A DNA stretch of 64,000 nt from CAIRDP01 sp037138335 (GTDB lineage Bacteria; Bacteroidota; Bacteroidia; Bacteroidales; FEN-979), in NCBI GenBank assembly GCA_037138335.1, contig JBAXIO010000003.1, positions 186,001-250,000 on the forward strand, given 5' to 3'. Below the pieces are notes generated by a model, which saw nothing but the letters and a program-made list of their open reading frames with translations, did no database searches and was not told the origin of the DNA. Of the stretch, positions 43,770-51,654 are shown one piece after another. A program made the translations under genes and the position numbers. Positions within the stretch are counted from its first letter, which is position 1, and every line of letters begins with the position of its first letter.

Positions 43770-45116
43770 TTATTTAATTCCAAACTCTTTTTTAATCCTG
43801 GCAACGTAATCCAGTTTTTCCCAGGCGAAGAAATCCACTTTCTTCAGGTATACATCTTTGCCGTTGCCGCTGACTTTATTTGGTTTGGCGCCTTTAACAG
43901 GATAATACACTTCAACTTCCCTGGTAATAGGGTCGCGACCGAAATGGCCATATGAAGCTGTCGGCACAAAAACCGGATTTTTGAGCCCGAAACGTTCAAC
44001 AATGGCATAGGGCCTCATGTCGAAAAGTTTGCTGATCTTCTCAGCGATTGCTCCATCATGCAGCACATTTCCTTTCTTGTCGGTAACCTTAGCAGTTCCG
44101 TAGGTATTCACATACAACCCGACAGGCTGGGCAACACCAATTGCATAGGCGACCTGGATTAATACCTGGTCGGCAACCCCGGCCGCAACCATGTTCTTGG
44201 CAATATGCCTGGCTGCATAAGCGGCAGAACGGTCAACTTTTGAGGGGTCTTTACCCGAGAAGGCGCCCCCGCCGTGAGCCCCGTGGCCTCCATAAGTGTC
44301 AACTATGATCTTCCTTCCTGTAAGGCCGGTATCACCGTGGGGTCCCCCGATTACAAATTTACCGGTAGGGTTAACAAATAATTTGATGTCATTCCCGAAG
44401 AATTTCTTGATCCTTGCCGGCAGGTTCTTTTTAACACGGGGTATAAGGATATTCAGGATGTCGGTACGGATCTTGTCCTGCATGGCCTTTTCGGCAGCTT
44501 TTTCAGCCTTTTCGGATTTGTCTTTCGGCTTTACAAAATCATCATGCTGGGTGCTTACCACAATTGCATCGATGCGCATGGGCTGCCCGTTGTCATCATA
44601 TTCAATTGTAACCTGGGACTTGCTGTCGGGGCGCAGGTATTTCATCTGTTTCCCTTCATGGCGTATTGCTGCCAGTTCCTGTAAAAGGATATGTGATAAT
44701 TCACTGGATAAGGGCATGAAATTATCCATTTCGCGGCATGCATAACCGAACATCATCCCCTGGTCGCCCGCCCCCTGGTCTTCTTTTTTCTCACGAACAA
44801 CGCCCTGGTTGATATCGGCCGACTGTTCATGTATGGTTGAAACCACGCCGCAGGAATCACAGTCAAAGCGGTATTCAGCCTTTGTGTATCCTATTTGGCG
44901 GATGATTTTCCTTGCTGTTTCCTGGACATCTACCCAGCCGTTGGTTTTTACTTCACCTCCGCATACAACAAGCCCTGTTGTGACAAAAGTTTCACATGCT
45001 ACCTTGGATTCAGGGTCCCAGCGCATGAATTCATCAAGCAATGCATCCGATATCTGATCGGCGACTTTATCAGGATGTCCTTCCGAAACGGACTCCGATG
45101 TAAATAAATATCCCAT
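43770..45116 (-). CDS. metK: S-adenosylmethionine synthetase
   Basis: The 448-residue enzyme has all MetK motifs: FTSESVSEGHPDKVADQISDA (first part ESVSEGHPDK), the GAGDQGMMFGYA signature, GGPHGDTGLTGRKI and the GGGAFSGKDPSKVDRSAAY loop. It makes SAM from methionine and ATP. It is longer than the E. coli enzyme (about 384 residues), with an insertion near 200-235 rich in Lys, Glu and Ala. The leader carries a SAM-II-like riboswitch, so the gene is probably repressed when SAM is abundant. gldA lies upstream on the same strand. Confidence 0.96.
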   Translation of the reverse strand: MGYLFTSESVSEGHPDKVADQISDALLDEFMRWDPESKVACETFVTTGLVVCGGEVKTNGWVDVQETARKIIRQIGYTKAEYRFDCDSCGVVSTIHEQSADINQGVVREKKEDQGAGDQGMMFGYACREMDNFMPLSSELSHILLQELAAIRHEGKQMKYLRPDSKSQVTIEYDDNGQPMRIDAIVVSTQHDDFVKPKDKSEKAEKAAEKAMQDKIRTDILNILIPRVKKNLPARIKKFFGNDIKLFVNPTGKFVIGGPHGDTGLTGRKIIVDTYGGHGAHGGGAFSGKDPSKVDRSAAYAARHIAKNMVAAGVADQVLIQVAYAIGVAQPVGLYVNTYGTAKVTDKKGNVLHDGAIAEKISKLFDMRPYAIVERFGLKNPVFVPTASYGHFGRDPITREVEVYYPVKGAKPNKVSGNGKDVYLKKVDFFAWEKLDYVARIKKEFGIK

Positions 45117-45124
45117 ATAAATTA

Positions 45125-45155
45125 ATTTACGATGTGTGATTTACGATTTACGAAT
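45125..45155. repeat. Degenerate short-period repeat in the metK leader
   Basis: The minus strand reads CGTAAATCGTAAATC, the same core as the repeat at 24451-24480 but in the opposite orientation. It lies between the riboswitch-like element and the metK start. The plus strand shows TTTACGATTTACGA. Confidence 0.6.
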
Positions 45156-45180
45156 TAATAAATGGAGATCTGATTGAAAG

Positions 45181-45241
45181 GAGGAAATTTTGTTTTAGCA
45201 TTTTTTTCCAGTGGTTGCAATCAATCAAATCTTTCCACTTC
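45181..45241 (-). promoter_or_regulatory. SAM-II-like riboswitch in the metK leader
   Basis: On the minus strand a 5-bp stem AGTGG/CCACT encloses a loop with GATTT and ATTGCAA. A 3' segment containing AATGCTAAAA follows, in the order and spacing of SAM-II (SAM_alpha) aptamers: stem, GAUUU, UUGCA, closing stem, A-rich link, GCUAAA. It sits at the very 5' end of the leader, starting a few nt after the -7 box at 45248-45255. The downstream gene makes SAM. SAM-II elements usually hide the ribosome-binding region when SAM is bound. I could not run a covariance model. Confidence 0.75.
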
Positions 45242-45247
45242 AGGGCG

Positions 45248-45255
45248 CAAATTTA
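45248..45255 (-). promoter_or_regulatory. -7 promoter box (TAAATTTG) for metK
   Basis: TAAATTTG on the minus strand fits TAnnTTTG. Transcription would begin near 45241, exactly where the riboswitch-like element begins, about 124 nt before the metK ATG. It lies just past the gldA stop codon at 45278. Confidence 0.6.
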
Positions 45256-45277
45256 TAAATTATTTTATTCGCCCGTA

Positions 45278-46228
45278 TTAATTTTTCGTGAGTTCCTGAA
45301 AAACTTCCTCCAGCTTTTGTTCCTCCTTCTGCATGGAAAGTACTGTCAAGCCTTTATCAACAGCGAATCTGAAGATATCGGCACGGATATCCGCCCCGGT
45401 TTCTGATTCAAGCAACCATAAAGCCGAGGCTGTATTTGCTTTTACTTCCGGGCGCTCAGGAAGCCCCCCGGGCAACATCATCCCTTTAAGACCAGGAATT
45501 GATATTAAAACATTTTTTTCAACTGCGGATGAAAATTCAACCCTGATCAGGGTTTTCGAAACAGTAATCCTGTGAAGGTTTGTTGTAGAATCATCAGCAA
45601 CAATCCTCCCTTTATGTATTATAACAGCCCTGCCGCAGATGGCTTCAACTTCCTGCATGATATGTGTGGATAACATTACAGTCTTTTCTTTCCCGATCTC
45701 CCTGATAAGATTCCTGATCTCGGAAAGCTGGTTTGGATCAAGCCCCGATGTAGGCTCGTCCAGGATCAGCACTTCAGGGTCGTGGATCAGCGCCTGGGCC
45801 AGCCCGACCCTCTGCCTGTAACCCTTGGAAAGAGCCCCGATTTTTTTATGCTGTTCAGGCTGAAGCCCGGTTAAGGCGATCATCTCATCCACCCTTTGTT
45901 TTGCTGGATTTTTCAGATGGTGAGTGCCCGCAACAAAAGCAAGGAACTCCCTTACATAGAGATCGAGGTACAGAGGATTATTTTCAGGAAGGTAACCTAC
46001 TTTTTTCCTGACTTCAATCGATTGTTCCAAAACATCAAAACCACAAACCGAGGCCTCGCCCGAGGTGGGCGGGATGAAACAGCTGAGGATCTTCATTAAC
46101 GTACTTTTCCCGGCACCGTTGGGGCCCAGTAACCCAACAATTTCGCCCGGTTGGATGTTGATTGAAACAGAATCCAGGGCCTTCTGGGTTCCGTAGATCT
46201 TGGTGATATTGTTGACGGATATTGACAT
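45278..46228 (-). CDS. gldA: GldA-type ABC transporter ATP-binding protein
   Basis: The 316-residue ATPase has Walker A GPNGAGKST, signature LSKGYRQRVGLAQALIHDP, Walker B LILDEPTSGLDP and the H-loop STHIMQEVE. A C-terminal extension (about 220-316) ends in EEQKLEEVFQELTKN. The length and extension match GldA, the ATP-binding part of the GldA-GldF-GldG transporter linked to gliding motility in Bacteroidota. The permease genes are not in the window, so an actual gliding role is not shown. Degenerate repeats lie upstream and metK lies downstream. Confidence 0.85.
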   Translation of the reverse strand: MSISVNNITKIYGTQKALDSVSINIQPGEIVGLLGPNGAGKSTLMKILSCFIPPTSGEASVCGFDVLEQSIEVRKKVGYLPENNPLYLDLYVREFLAFVAGTHHLKNPAKQRVDEMIALTGLQPEQHKKIGALSKGYRQRVGLAQALIHDPEVLILDEPTSGLDPNQLSEIRNLIREIGKEKTVMLSTHIMQEVEAICGRAVIIHKGRIVADDSTTNLHRITVSKTLIRVEFSSAVEKNVLISIPGLKGMMLPGGLPERPEVKANTASALWLLESETGADIRADIFRFAVDKGLTVLSMQKEEQKLEEVFQELTKN

Positions 46229-46237
46229 GGGTAAAAT

Positions 46238-46329
46238 GGTGACTGGTGAATAGTGAATTGTGACCGGTGACTTGTGACATGCAAACTTTCACTGCAAAAC
46301 AGTAAAATTCACCGTTCACTGTTCACTAT
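46238..46329. repeat. Degenerate GTGA/TCAC repeats in inverted arrangement
   Basis: Upstream of gldA, GTGA-type units (46238-46277) such as GGTGACTGGTGAATAGTGA are followed about 30 bp later by inverse TCAC-type units (46307-46329) such as TTCACCGTTCACTGTTCAC. The two halves could pair imperfectly. Similar units occur at 57821-57854. Confidence 0.6.
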
Positions 46330-46365
46330 CAGGTAGCAAAGGTATAAAAATCGGCCAAGAGAAAT

Positions 46366-46611
46366 CTATTCAGACTTATAAAGCTTCCAAACCGCAATCA
46401 GGATGGATAGCGAGGCAACGGCAAAAAGGATGCGAAGGACAAGCTCGGGGACAGCAAGCGACCATAATTTGCAACCATCGTAAACCATGTATATCAGGAA
46501 TGTAAGGAAAATATAAACTCCAGATGATTTTTTCTTCTGCAGCCAGATCAGCAGTCCGAGAATGGTCACTGCCAGTTCCAGGAGTATTGAAATGTTCTGA
46601 AGGGCATTCAT
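46366..46611 (-). CDS. Small membrane protein of unknown function
   Basis: The 81-residue product has three predicted transmembrane segments at about 7-24, 31-46 and 57-76, separated by short charged turns (KKKSSG and VPE). I recognise no family. The ATG at 46611 is the first Met of the open frame. Its codon use and clear hydrophobic pattern support a real gene. It lies between gldA and the AAA/DUF4143 gene on the same strand. Confidence 0.65.
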   Translation of the reverse strand: MNALQNISILLELAVTILGLLIWLQKKKSSGVYIFLTFLIYMVYDGCKLWSLAVPELVLRILFAVASLSILIAVWKLYKSE

Positions 46612-46675
46612 TGAATGATTTTTTGATAAATATAATAAATAAGGTGAAGGGAAAGCAAATTTTCGGAGAAATAAT

Positions 46676-48019
46676 TCAGCTTCCGACGTACCTTATAAAC
46701 CCTTTCAGGTGCTCGGGTATGCGGCAAACCAGGAAATACGGCAGGGACAAGAGGTAAAAAGATTTGCCTTTAAGGGTACTGGCTTTGCGGATATTCACGT
46801 TCCCTGCATACAGCCTGATGGCATAAGGATGAGGGGCTTCATCGATAAACTGGTGCAGTGACCTGAGCCTTCCGGGCTCTCCCGATTTGACAACCACCGG
46901 AATTATCAGGTCTTCATATGCGATCACATAATCAACTTCGGCTAAAGATTGCGCTTTATCCCTGACCCAATAATCCAGCCTCATGGGTTTTTCGGTTTTG
47001 CCGTTTGCCAGTTCCTGCCCCACGATATGCCGTAATACCTGGCCTTCAAACAAAGCATTCAGGTCCATAGCCCGGCTCATCTGCTGCTGGATACCCGAGA
47101 AATAGGTAACCAGTCCTGTGTCCAGCATTTGCAACCTTGGGAACTTATTATTGTCAGGGCTAAGGGGAGGTATTGTTGTGACCGAGGGATAATTCAGGCT
47201 TAACAACATTGAATTCTCAAGGTAACGGAGTGTGTTGGCCATTTCCCTGCTTCCATAAGGAACATTTCCGAAAGCATTGAACTTTATCCTGGTGCCTGCA
47301 TACATGAAGGCATTCTGCAAAGTAATCATTAACAGGTCCTTTTTATTCTGCCTGAATGAGGTATCGGTGATATCGGCGAAGAAATCCTTGAGTATCCCTT
47401 CATAAACCGGTTTCAGTGAAGACATGTTCCTGGTTTGGACGAATTTCTTCACAACCCCCGGCATTCCGCCGACAAGGCTGTACTGGTGAAACAACCCGAG
47501 CAGGGTGTGGAACCCTCCGACAGGGAAAGGAACTTCATTGAAGGCCTCGATGGCTTCCTTGCTGCCTGCAGCCTTCAGGAACTCGCTGAATGAAAATGGC
47601 TGGAGAAAAAGTGTACTGAACCCGGGTGGCGACAGGTGCAGTTGTATGGCGCAGGAGATGATGACTTTTAGCCAGGGTTGCCTGCTTGTGATATCCCCGG
47701 CCAGGTTGACTACCTGGGGGTCACGGCAGGTGCAGTCAAAAAAGATAAGTGTATTTTTACAGGAAAGATCCTGCCCTTTCAGCTGAAACAGGGTGCTCAC
47801 AAAATCTTCGCTGGAACCTGATTTTCGAAAGATATCAAGATCCAGGGGGTTTTTAAGGTCGAGCCGGATTACCTGCCTGAATTTCCGGGAAAATTTCTCA
47901 ACCAGGGAGGTTTTGCCGGTTTGCCTTGCCCCGTATAATATAAGCCCTGGCGTTGAAGCATCGGTCATCCATTGATTCAAACCGGCTGCCAATTCCCGTT
48001 CAAAAAATATCTCTTTCAT
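46676..48019 (-). CDS. AAA ATPase-like protein with DUF4143 C-terminus, degenerate motifs
   Basis: The 447-residue protein has the AAA_14/DUF4143 architecture: Walker A GARQTGKTS at about 30-38, a YSLVGGMPGVV segment near 200 and a C-terminal nuclease-like region. Two key positions look altered. The Walker B segment reads IFFDCTCRD where family members have FFDEIQ, so the catalytic Glu is replaced by Cys. The C-terminal E...ExK-type motif reads AEVDYV then VVVKSG, where an Ile/Val-Glu-Val-Lys is usual. ATP hydrolysis or nuclease activity may therefore be weak or lost. The reading frame is intact. Members are often in defence or mobile contexts but their role is unclear. Confidence 0.75.
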   Translation of the reverse strand: MKEIFFERELAAGLNQWMTDASTPGLILYGARQTGKTSLVEKFSRKFRQVIRLDLKNPLDLDIFRKSGSSEDFVSTLFQLKGQDLSCKNTLIFFDCTCRDPQVVNLAGDITSRQPWLKVIISCAIQLHLSPPGFSTLFLQPFSFSEFLKAAGSKEAIEAFNEVPFPVGGFHTLLGLFHQYSLVGGMPGVVKKFVQTRNMSSLKPVYEGILKDFFADITDTSFRQNKKDLLMITLQNAFMYAGTRIKFNAFGNVPYGSREMANTLRYLENSMLLSLNYPSVTTIPPLSPDNNKFPRLQMLDTGLVTYFSGIQQQMSRAMDLNALFEGQVLRHIVGQELANGKTEKPMRLDYWVRDKAQSLAEVDYVIAYEDLIIPVVVKSGEPGRLRSLHQFIDEAPHPYAIRLYAGNVNIRKASTLKGKSFYLLSLPYFLVCRIPEHLKGFIRYVGS

Positions 48020-48097
48020 AATCGAGGTGTAAAATTAGTAATAAATGTCACAAAATATGGGATAAAGCTGTTTTCTTTGAAATTAATCAATTGATTG

Positions 48098-48129
48098 TTT
48101 GCCGGATCATATGAATAACAATACCTTTG
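48098..48129 (+). promoter_or_regulatory. Bacteroidota-type promoter of the rplM-rpsI-rpsB-tsf operon
   Basis: TTTG (48098-48101) is followed after 20 nt by TACCTTTG (48122-48129), a full -33/-7 match. The transcript would start near 48135 and reach the rplM ATG at 48162 after about 27 nt. This excludes the longer frame opening at 48099. Confidence 0.8.
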
Positions 48130-48161
48130 CACCCCTTTTTGAAAAGAAATCAAATAAGAAT

Positions 48162-48617
48162 ATGGATACTTTAAGTTACAAAACGATCAGCGCCAACAAG
48201 GAAACCGTTAACAAGGAATGGCTGTTGATTGATGCTGAAGGCCAGATAGTTGGCCGTTTAGCTGCTAAAGTCGCAAAATTGCTGCGAGGTAAGATGAAAA
48301 CAAATTATACCCCCCATGTCGATTGTGGCGATAACGTGATCATCATCAACGCTGAAAAAGTGTTGTTTACCGGAAAAAAGCTGGATGACAAGAATTATGT
48401 GCGTCATACAGGCTATCCCGGAGGACAGAGAATCAGGAATCCGCGTGAACTCCTTGCGAAGAAACCCACAGAAGTTGTTGAAAAAGCTGTTAAGGGAATG
48501 CTTCCGAAGAACCGCCTTGGTGCCGCTCTCTTCCGTAACCTATACGTATACGCGGGAACCGAACATGCTCATCAGGCCCAGCAACCAAAACAGATTCAAT
48601 TAACCTCAATTAAGTAA
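48162..48617 (+). CDS. rplM: 50S ribosomal protein L13 (uL13)
   Basis: The 151-residue protein matches L13 from start to end: WLLIDAEGQIVGRLAAKVAKLLRGK, the VDCGDNVIIINAEKV segment, YVRHTGYPGG and KAVKGMLPKNRLGAALFRNLYVYAG. It binds domain II of 23S rRNA and is an early assembly protein. Its frame opens 63 bp earlier, but that part overlaps the promoter, so translation starts at 48162. rpsI begins 1 bp after its stop codon, the conserved L13-S9 pair. Confidence 0.97.
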   Translation: MDTLSYKTISANKETVNKEWLLIDAEGQIVGRLAAKVAKLLRGKMKTNYTPHVDCGDNVIIINAEKVLFTGKKLDDKNYVRHTGYPGGQRIRNPRELLAKKPTEVVEKAVKGMLPKNRLGAALFRNLYVYAGTEHAHQAQQPKQIQLTSIK

Positions 48618-48618
48618 T

Positions 48619-49005
48619 ATGGAAATCATAAACACGATCGGCCGGAGGAAGACTGCTGTTGCAAGAATCTACGTAAAAGAAGGCCAGGGAAAAATCACCG
48701 TCAACGACAGGGATTATAAGGAATACTTCCCAACACCTATATTGCAGTTCAAGGTTGTTGAACCTTTTGAAGTCACCAATACCATGGGACAATATGACTT
48801 GCATGTCAATCTTGACGGAGGTGGAGTCAGAGGCCAGGCAGAAGCTCTCGCCCATGCACTTTCAAGGGCATTGGTAAAGATCAATGAGGAATATAAACCC
48901 CTGCTTAAAGCCAAGGGTTTTATGACACGCGACCCCAGGATGGTTGAACGCAAGAAATTCGGCCAGAAGAAAGCCCGCAAAAGGTTCCAGTTCAGTAAAC
49001 GTTAA
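48619..49005 (+). CDS. rpsI: 30S ribosomal protein S9 (uS9)
   Basis: The 128-residue protein has the S9 hallmarks: INTIGRRKTAVARIYVKEGQGKI (first part GRRKTAVARI), GGGVRGQAEALAHALSRAL and a basic C-terminal tail RKKFGQKKARKRFQFSKR. The tail reaches the decoding site and contacts tRNA in the P site. It is the second gene of the operon, 28 bp before rpsB. Confidence 0.97.
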   Translation: MEIINTIGRRKTAVARIYVKEGQGKITVNDRDYKEYFPTPILQFKVVEPFEVTNTMGQYDLHVNLDGGGVRGQAEALAHALSRALVKINEEYKPLLKAKGFMTRDPRMVERKKFGQKKARKRFQFSKR

Positions 49006-49032
49006 TATTTTAAGAACTTTCATTCAAACGAT

Positions 49033-49953
49033 ATGTCCAGAACAAATTTCGATTCATTATTGGAAGCAGGTGTCCATTTCGGCCATCTCAGGAGGAAATG
49101 GAATCCCGCAATGGCTCCTTACATCTTCATGGAAAGGAATGGCATTCACATCATCGACCTGTATAAAACAATTGCAAAGATCGATGAGGCCGCAGCCGCC
49201 CTTAAACAAATCTCCAAATCAGGCAAACGTATTCTCTTTGTTGCTACAAAGAAGCAGGCCAAGGAGATCGTGGCAGAACAGGTGAAAAGGGTCAATATGC
49301 CATATGTTACCGAGCGCTGGCCCGGTGGGATGCTTACTAACTTCGCAACCATCAGGAAAGCAGTGCGCAAAATGGTCTCCATTGATAAACTGATGACCAG
49401 CCCTTCATATAACAACCTGTCGAAGAAGGAACGCCTTACAATTACCCGCGAACGTGCAAAACTTGAGAAGAATCTCGGTTCAATCGCCGACCTCAACCGC
49501 CTGCCCGCCGCGATCTTTATAGTGGATATCCTTAAAGAACATATCTCCCTGGCCGAAGCAAAGAAGCTCAATATCCCGACTTTCGCCATCGTTGATACCA
49601 ATTCGGACCCGCGTAAAGTTGATTTCCCGATCCCGGCTAATGACGATGCCTCCAAATCAATCAGCATTATTATTGAAACTATGGTAAATGCTATTGAAGA
49701 AGGACTTGTCGAACGCAAACTCGACCGTGATAAGAAAGCAGCCGATGAAGACAGGGGAGAACAGGATGAGGATTTCGATGACAGGATGAAAGAGGATGAA
49801 ATTGAAGAAGATGTTGCAGGAATAAAACTTGCAATCAAAGAACATCCCGACGCAAAACTTCAGAAGATGAAACCAGGCGTTGCCGGCGAATCCGAAGAAA
49901 AGAAATCCCAGAGGAAAAGGATCAGCAAACCTGCAGGCAGGCCTAAAAAATAA
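49033..49953 (+). CDS. rpsB: 30S ribosomal protein S2 (uS2) with charged C-terminal extension
   Basis: The first ~230 residues match S2: LLEAGVHFGHLRRKWNPAM, a RILFVATKKQAKEIV helix, RWPGGMLTNF and VDTNSDPRKVDFPIPANDD. About 75 extra residues follow: an acidic stretch (DEDRGEQDEDFDDRMKEDEIEED) then a basic tail ending GRPKK. E. coli S2 is 241 residues. Extended S2 tails are seen in some Bacteroidota. Their purpose is unknown, perhaps binding partners near S1 or bS21. The gene lies between rpsI and tsf. Confidence 0.95.
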   Translation: MSRTNFDSLLEAGVHFGHLRRKWNPAMAPYIFMERNGIHIIDLYKTIAKIDEAAAALKQISKSGKRILFVATKKQAKEIVAEQVKRVNMPYVTERWPGGMLTNFATIRKAVRKMVSIDKLMTSPSYNNLSKKERLTITRERAKLEKNLGSIADLNRLPAAIFIVDILKEHISLAEAKKLNIPTFAIVDTNSDPRKVDFPIPANDDASKSISIIIETMVNAIEEGLVERKLDRDKKAADEDRGEQDEDFDDRMKEDEIEEDVAGIKLAIKEHPDAKLQKMKPGVAGESEEKKSQRKRISKPAGRPKK

Positions 49954-49982
49954 GTATTAATACAGCTAATCGGATTGATTTT

Positions 49983-50816
49983 ATGAACATAACAGCAGCT
50001 GATGTAAACAAACTTCGCCAAATGACCGGCGCCGGAATGATGGATTGCAAAAAAGCACTCCAGGAATCGGAAGGCGATTTTGACAAAGCAATTGATAACC
50101 TGAGAAAAAAAGGACAAAAAATTGCAGGTAAGCGTGCCGACCGGGATGCAAATGAAGGATTCGTAGTTGCTAAAACCACTGAAGATAAATCATATGCTGC
50201 AGTGGTAATGGTAAACTGCGAAACTGATTTCGTGGGAAAAACTGAAGAATTCAAACAGTTTGCGATTGATATCCTCGATGCAGGACTGAAAAGCAGGGTT
50301 CATTCTGTTGCCGAACTCATGCCCCTGGCAATAGGAACATCCACCATCGAATCGAAATTGAATGACCTGCTGGGAAAAACAGGTGAAAAGATGCAGATAG
50401 CTCATTATGAAGTTGTCGAAGCTCCTTTAACCGTAGCATACAACCATTTTGGAAACCGCCTTGCAACTGTTCTTGGGATAAGCCCCAAAGACGGGAACAA
50501 TGCCGGGGAAGTGGCGTACGAACTTGCAAAACAGGTTGCAGCCATGAACCCTGTTGCTGTTGACAAGGAAAATGTTCCCCAGAACGTCATCGACCGTGAG
50601 ATCGAGATCGGCAAGGAACAGGCCCGCCAGGAAGGCAAGCCTGAAGAAATGCTCGAAAAGATCGCAACAGGGAAACTGAATAAATTTTACAAGGACAGCA
50701 CCCTTCTTAACCAGGAATATATCAAGGACAGCAAGAAGACCTGCGCCCAGTATATGGCCGATAATGATAAGGATCTTAAGATCGTAGGATTTAAGAGGCT
50801 TCAATTAGGCGCATAA
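49983..50816 (+). CDS. tsf: Elongation factor Ts
   Basis: The 277-residue protein has the N-terminal UBA-like domain (VNKLRQMTGAGMMDCKKALQESEGDFDKAIDNLRKKG), the TDFVGKTEEF motif in the core and the C-terminal coiled region (QEYIKDSKKTCAQYM). EF-Ts recycles EF-Tu by releasing GDP. The rpsB-tsf order is conserved across bacteria. A hairpin terminator lies 24 bp after the stop codon, closing the operon. Confidence 0.97.
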   Translation: MNITAADVNKLRQMTGAGMMDCKKALQESEGDFDKAIDNLRKKGQKIAGKRADRDANEGFVVAKTTEDKSYAAVVMVNCETDFVGKTEEFKQFAIDILDAGLKSRVHSVAELMPLAIGTSTIESKLNDLLGKTGEKMQIAHYEVVEAPLTVAYNHFGNRLATVLGISPKDGNNAGEVAYELAKQVAAMNPVAVDKENVPQNVIDREIEIGKEQARQEGKPEEMLEKIATGKLNKFYKDSTLLNQEYIKDSKKTCAQYMADNDKDLKIVGFKRLQLGA

Positions 50817-50839
50817 TTATTTCATTCTTATTAAAATTC

Positions 50840-50875
50840 CGGGATTATCTTTGTTGTTGGATAATCCCGTTTTTT
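50840..50875 (+). terminator. Intrinsic terminator after tsf, containing a -7 promoter box
   Basis: CGGGATTATC (50840-50849) pairs perfectly with GATAATCCCG (50860-50869) around a 10-nt loop, followed by a run of six T. It ends the rplM-rpsI-rpsB-tsf operon. TATCTTTG (50846-50853), a TAnnTTTG -7 box, spans the left arm and loop and points at menG. Confidence 0.88.
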
Positions 50876-50879
50876 ATAC

Positions 50880-51578
50880 ATGCCACAGAAAGAATCGGTA
50901 AAAGCAATGTTTAACGAGATCTCGGGAAAATACGATTTCCTGAATCATTTCCTCTCCTTTGGCATAGACCGGCTCTGGAGGAAAAGACTCGTTAAGGAAA
51001 TGCTGAAATCAAAGCCCCGTCATGTTCTGGATCTTGCAACAGGCACAGCCGACCTTGCCATTGAATTACACAGGAGGGGGGGGGTGAAAGTTACAGGAGC
51101 TGATATCTCCGAGAACATGATGCTTGTCGGAAGGGAAAAGATCACAAAAGCCGGCCTCTCTGATGCTATTGAACTTATTTACGGGGATGCCGAGAATCTT
51201 CCATTTCCCGATGAAAACTTTGATGCTGTCATGATCTCATTCGGAGTCAGGAACTTCGAACATCTTGAAAAAGGGATATCTGAAATGAGACGTGTTATCA
51301 GGAAAGGCGGCCAGGTCATGATCCTTGAATTCTCCCACCCGTCTTCCTTCCTGCTGAAAACTTTATACGGTTTCTATTCCCGCTATATAATTCCCCTGAT
51401 GGGCCGGATGATCTCTTCTCACCCTTCGGCCTACCACTACCTTCCCGAAACAGTCGCAGCATTCCCTTCGGGTAAGGAGTTTATCAGGATCATGCTGCAT
51501 ACCGGCTTACATGATTGCAAACGGATCAGCCTGTCGGGAGGGATAGCATCAATTTATATCGGAACAAGGCCTTACTGA
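50880..51578 (+). CDS. menG: Demethylmenaquinone methyltransferase (UbiE/MenG)
   Basis: The 232-residue SAM-dependent methyltransferase has the UbiE/MenG signatures: YDFLNHFLSFGIDRLWR, the SAM-binding VLDLATGTADLAI, and FDAVMISFGVRNFEHLEKGISEMRRV. A YHYLPETVAAFPSG motif follows. It adds the last methyl group to demethylmenaquinone. The futalosine genes elsewhere in the window make the menaquinone assignment, rather than ubiquinone, the natural one. The start lies right after the T-run of the preceding terminator, with the -7 box inside that hairpin. PorT follows 76 bp downstream, a common order in Bacteroidota. Confidence 0.93.
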   Translation: MPQKESVKAMFNEISGKYDFLNHFLSFGIDRLWRKRLVKEMLKSKPRHVLDLATGTADLAIELHRRGGVKVTGADISENMMLVGREKITKAGLSDAIELIYGDAENLPFPDENFDAVMISFGVRNFEHLEKGISEMRRVIRKGGQVMILEFSHPSSFLLKTLYGFYSRYIIPLMGRMISSHPSAYHYLPETVAAFPSGKEFIRIMLHTGLHDCKRISLSGGIASIYIGTRPY

Positions 51579-51654
51579 GTATATATACTTCTCAAAGTGA
51601 AGGGCCTGAATTGCAAAATAAACAAGAAAAAATTCCGTTAGTTTAATTTAAGGC

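Noticed and set aside
49146..49838. Long antisense open frame inside rpsB
   Set aside because: The ribosomal protein frame is certain, and the antisense product is a low-complexity Ser/Ile-rich string typical of shadow frames.
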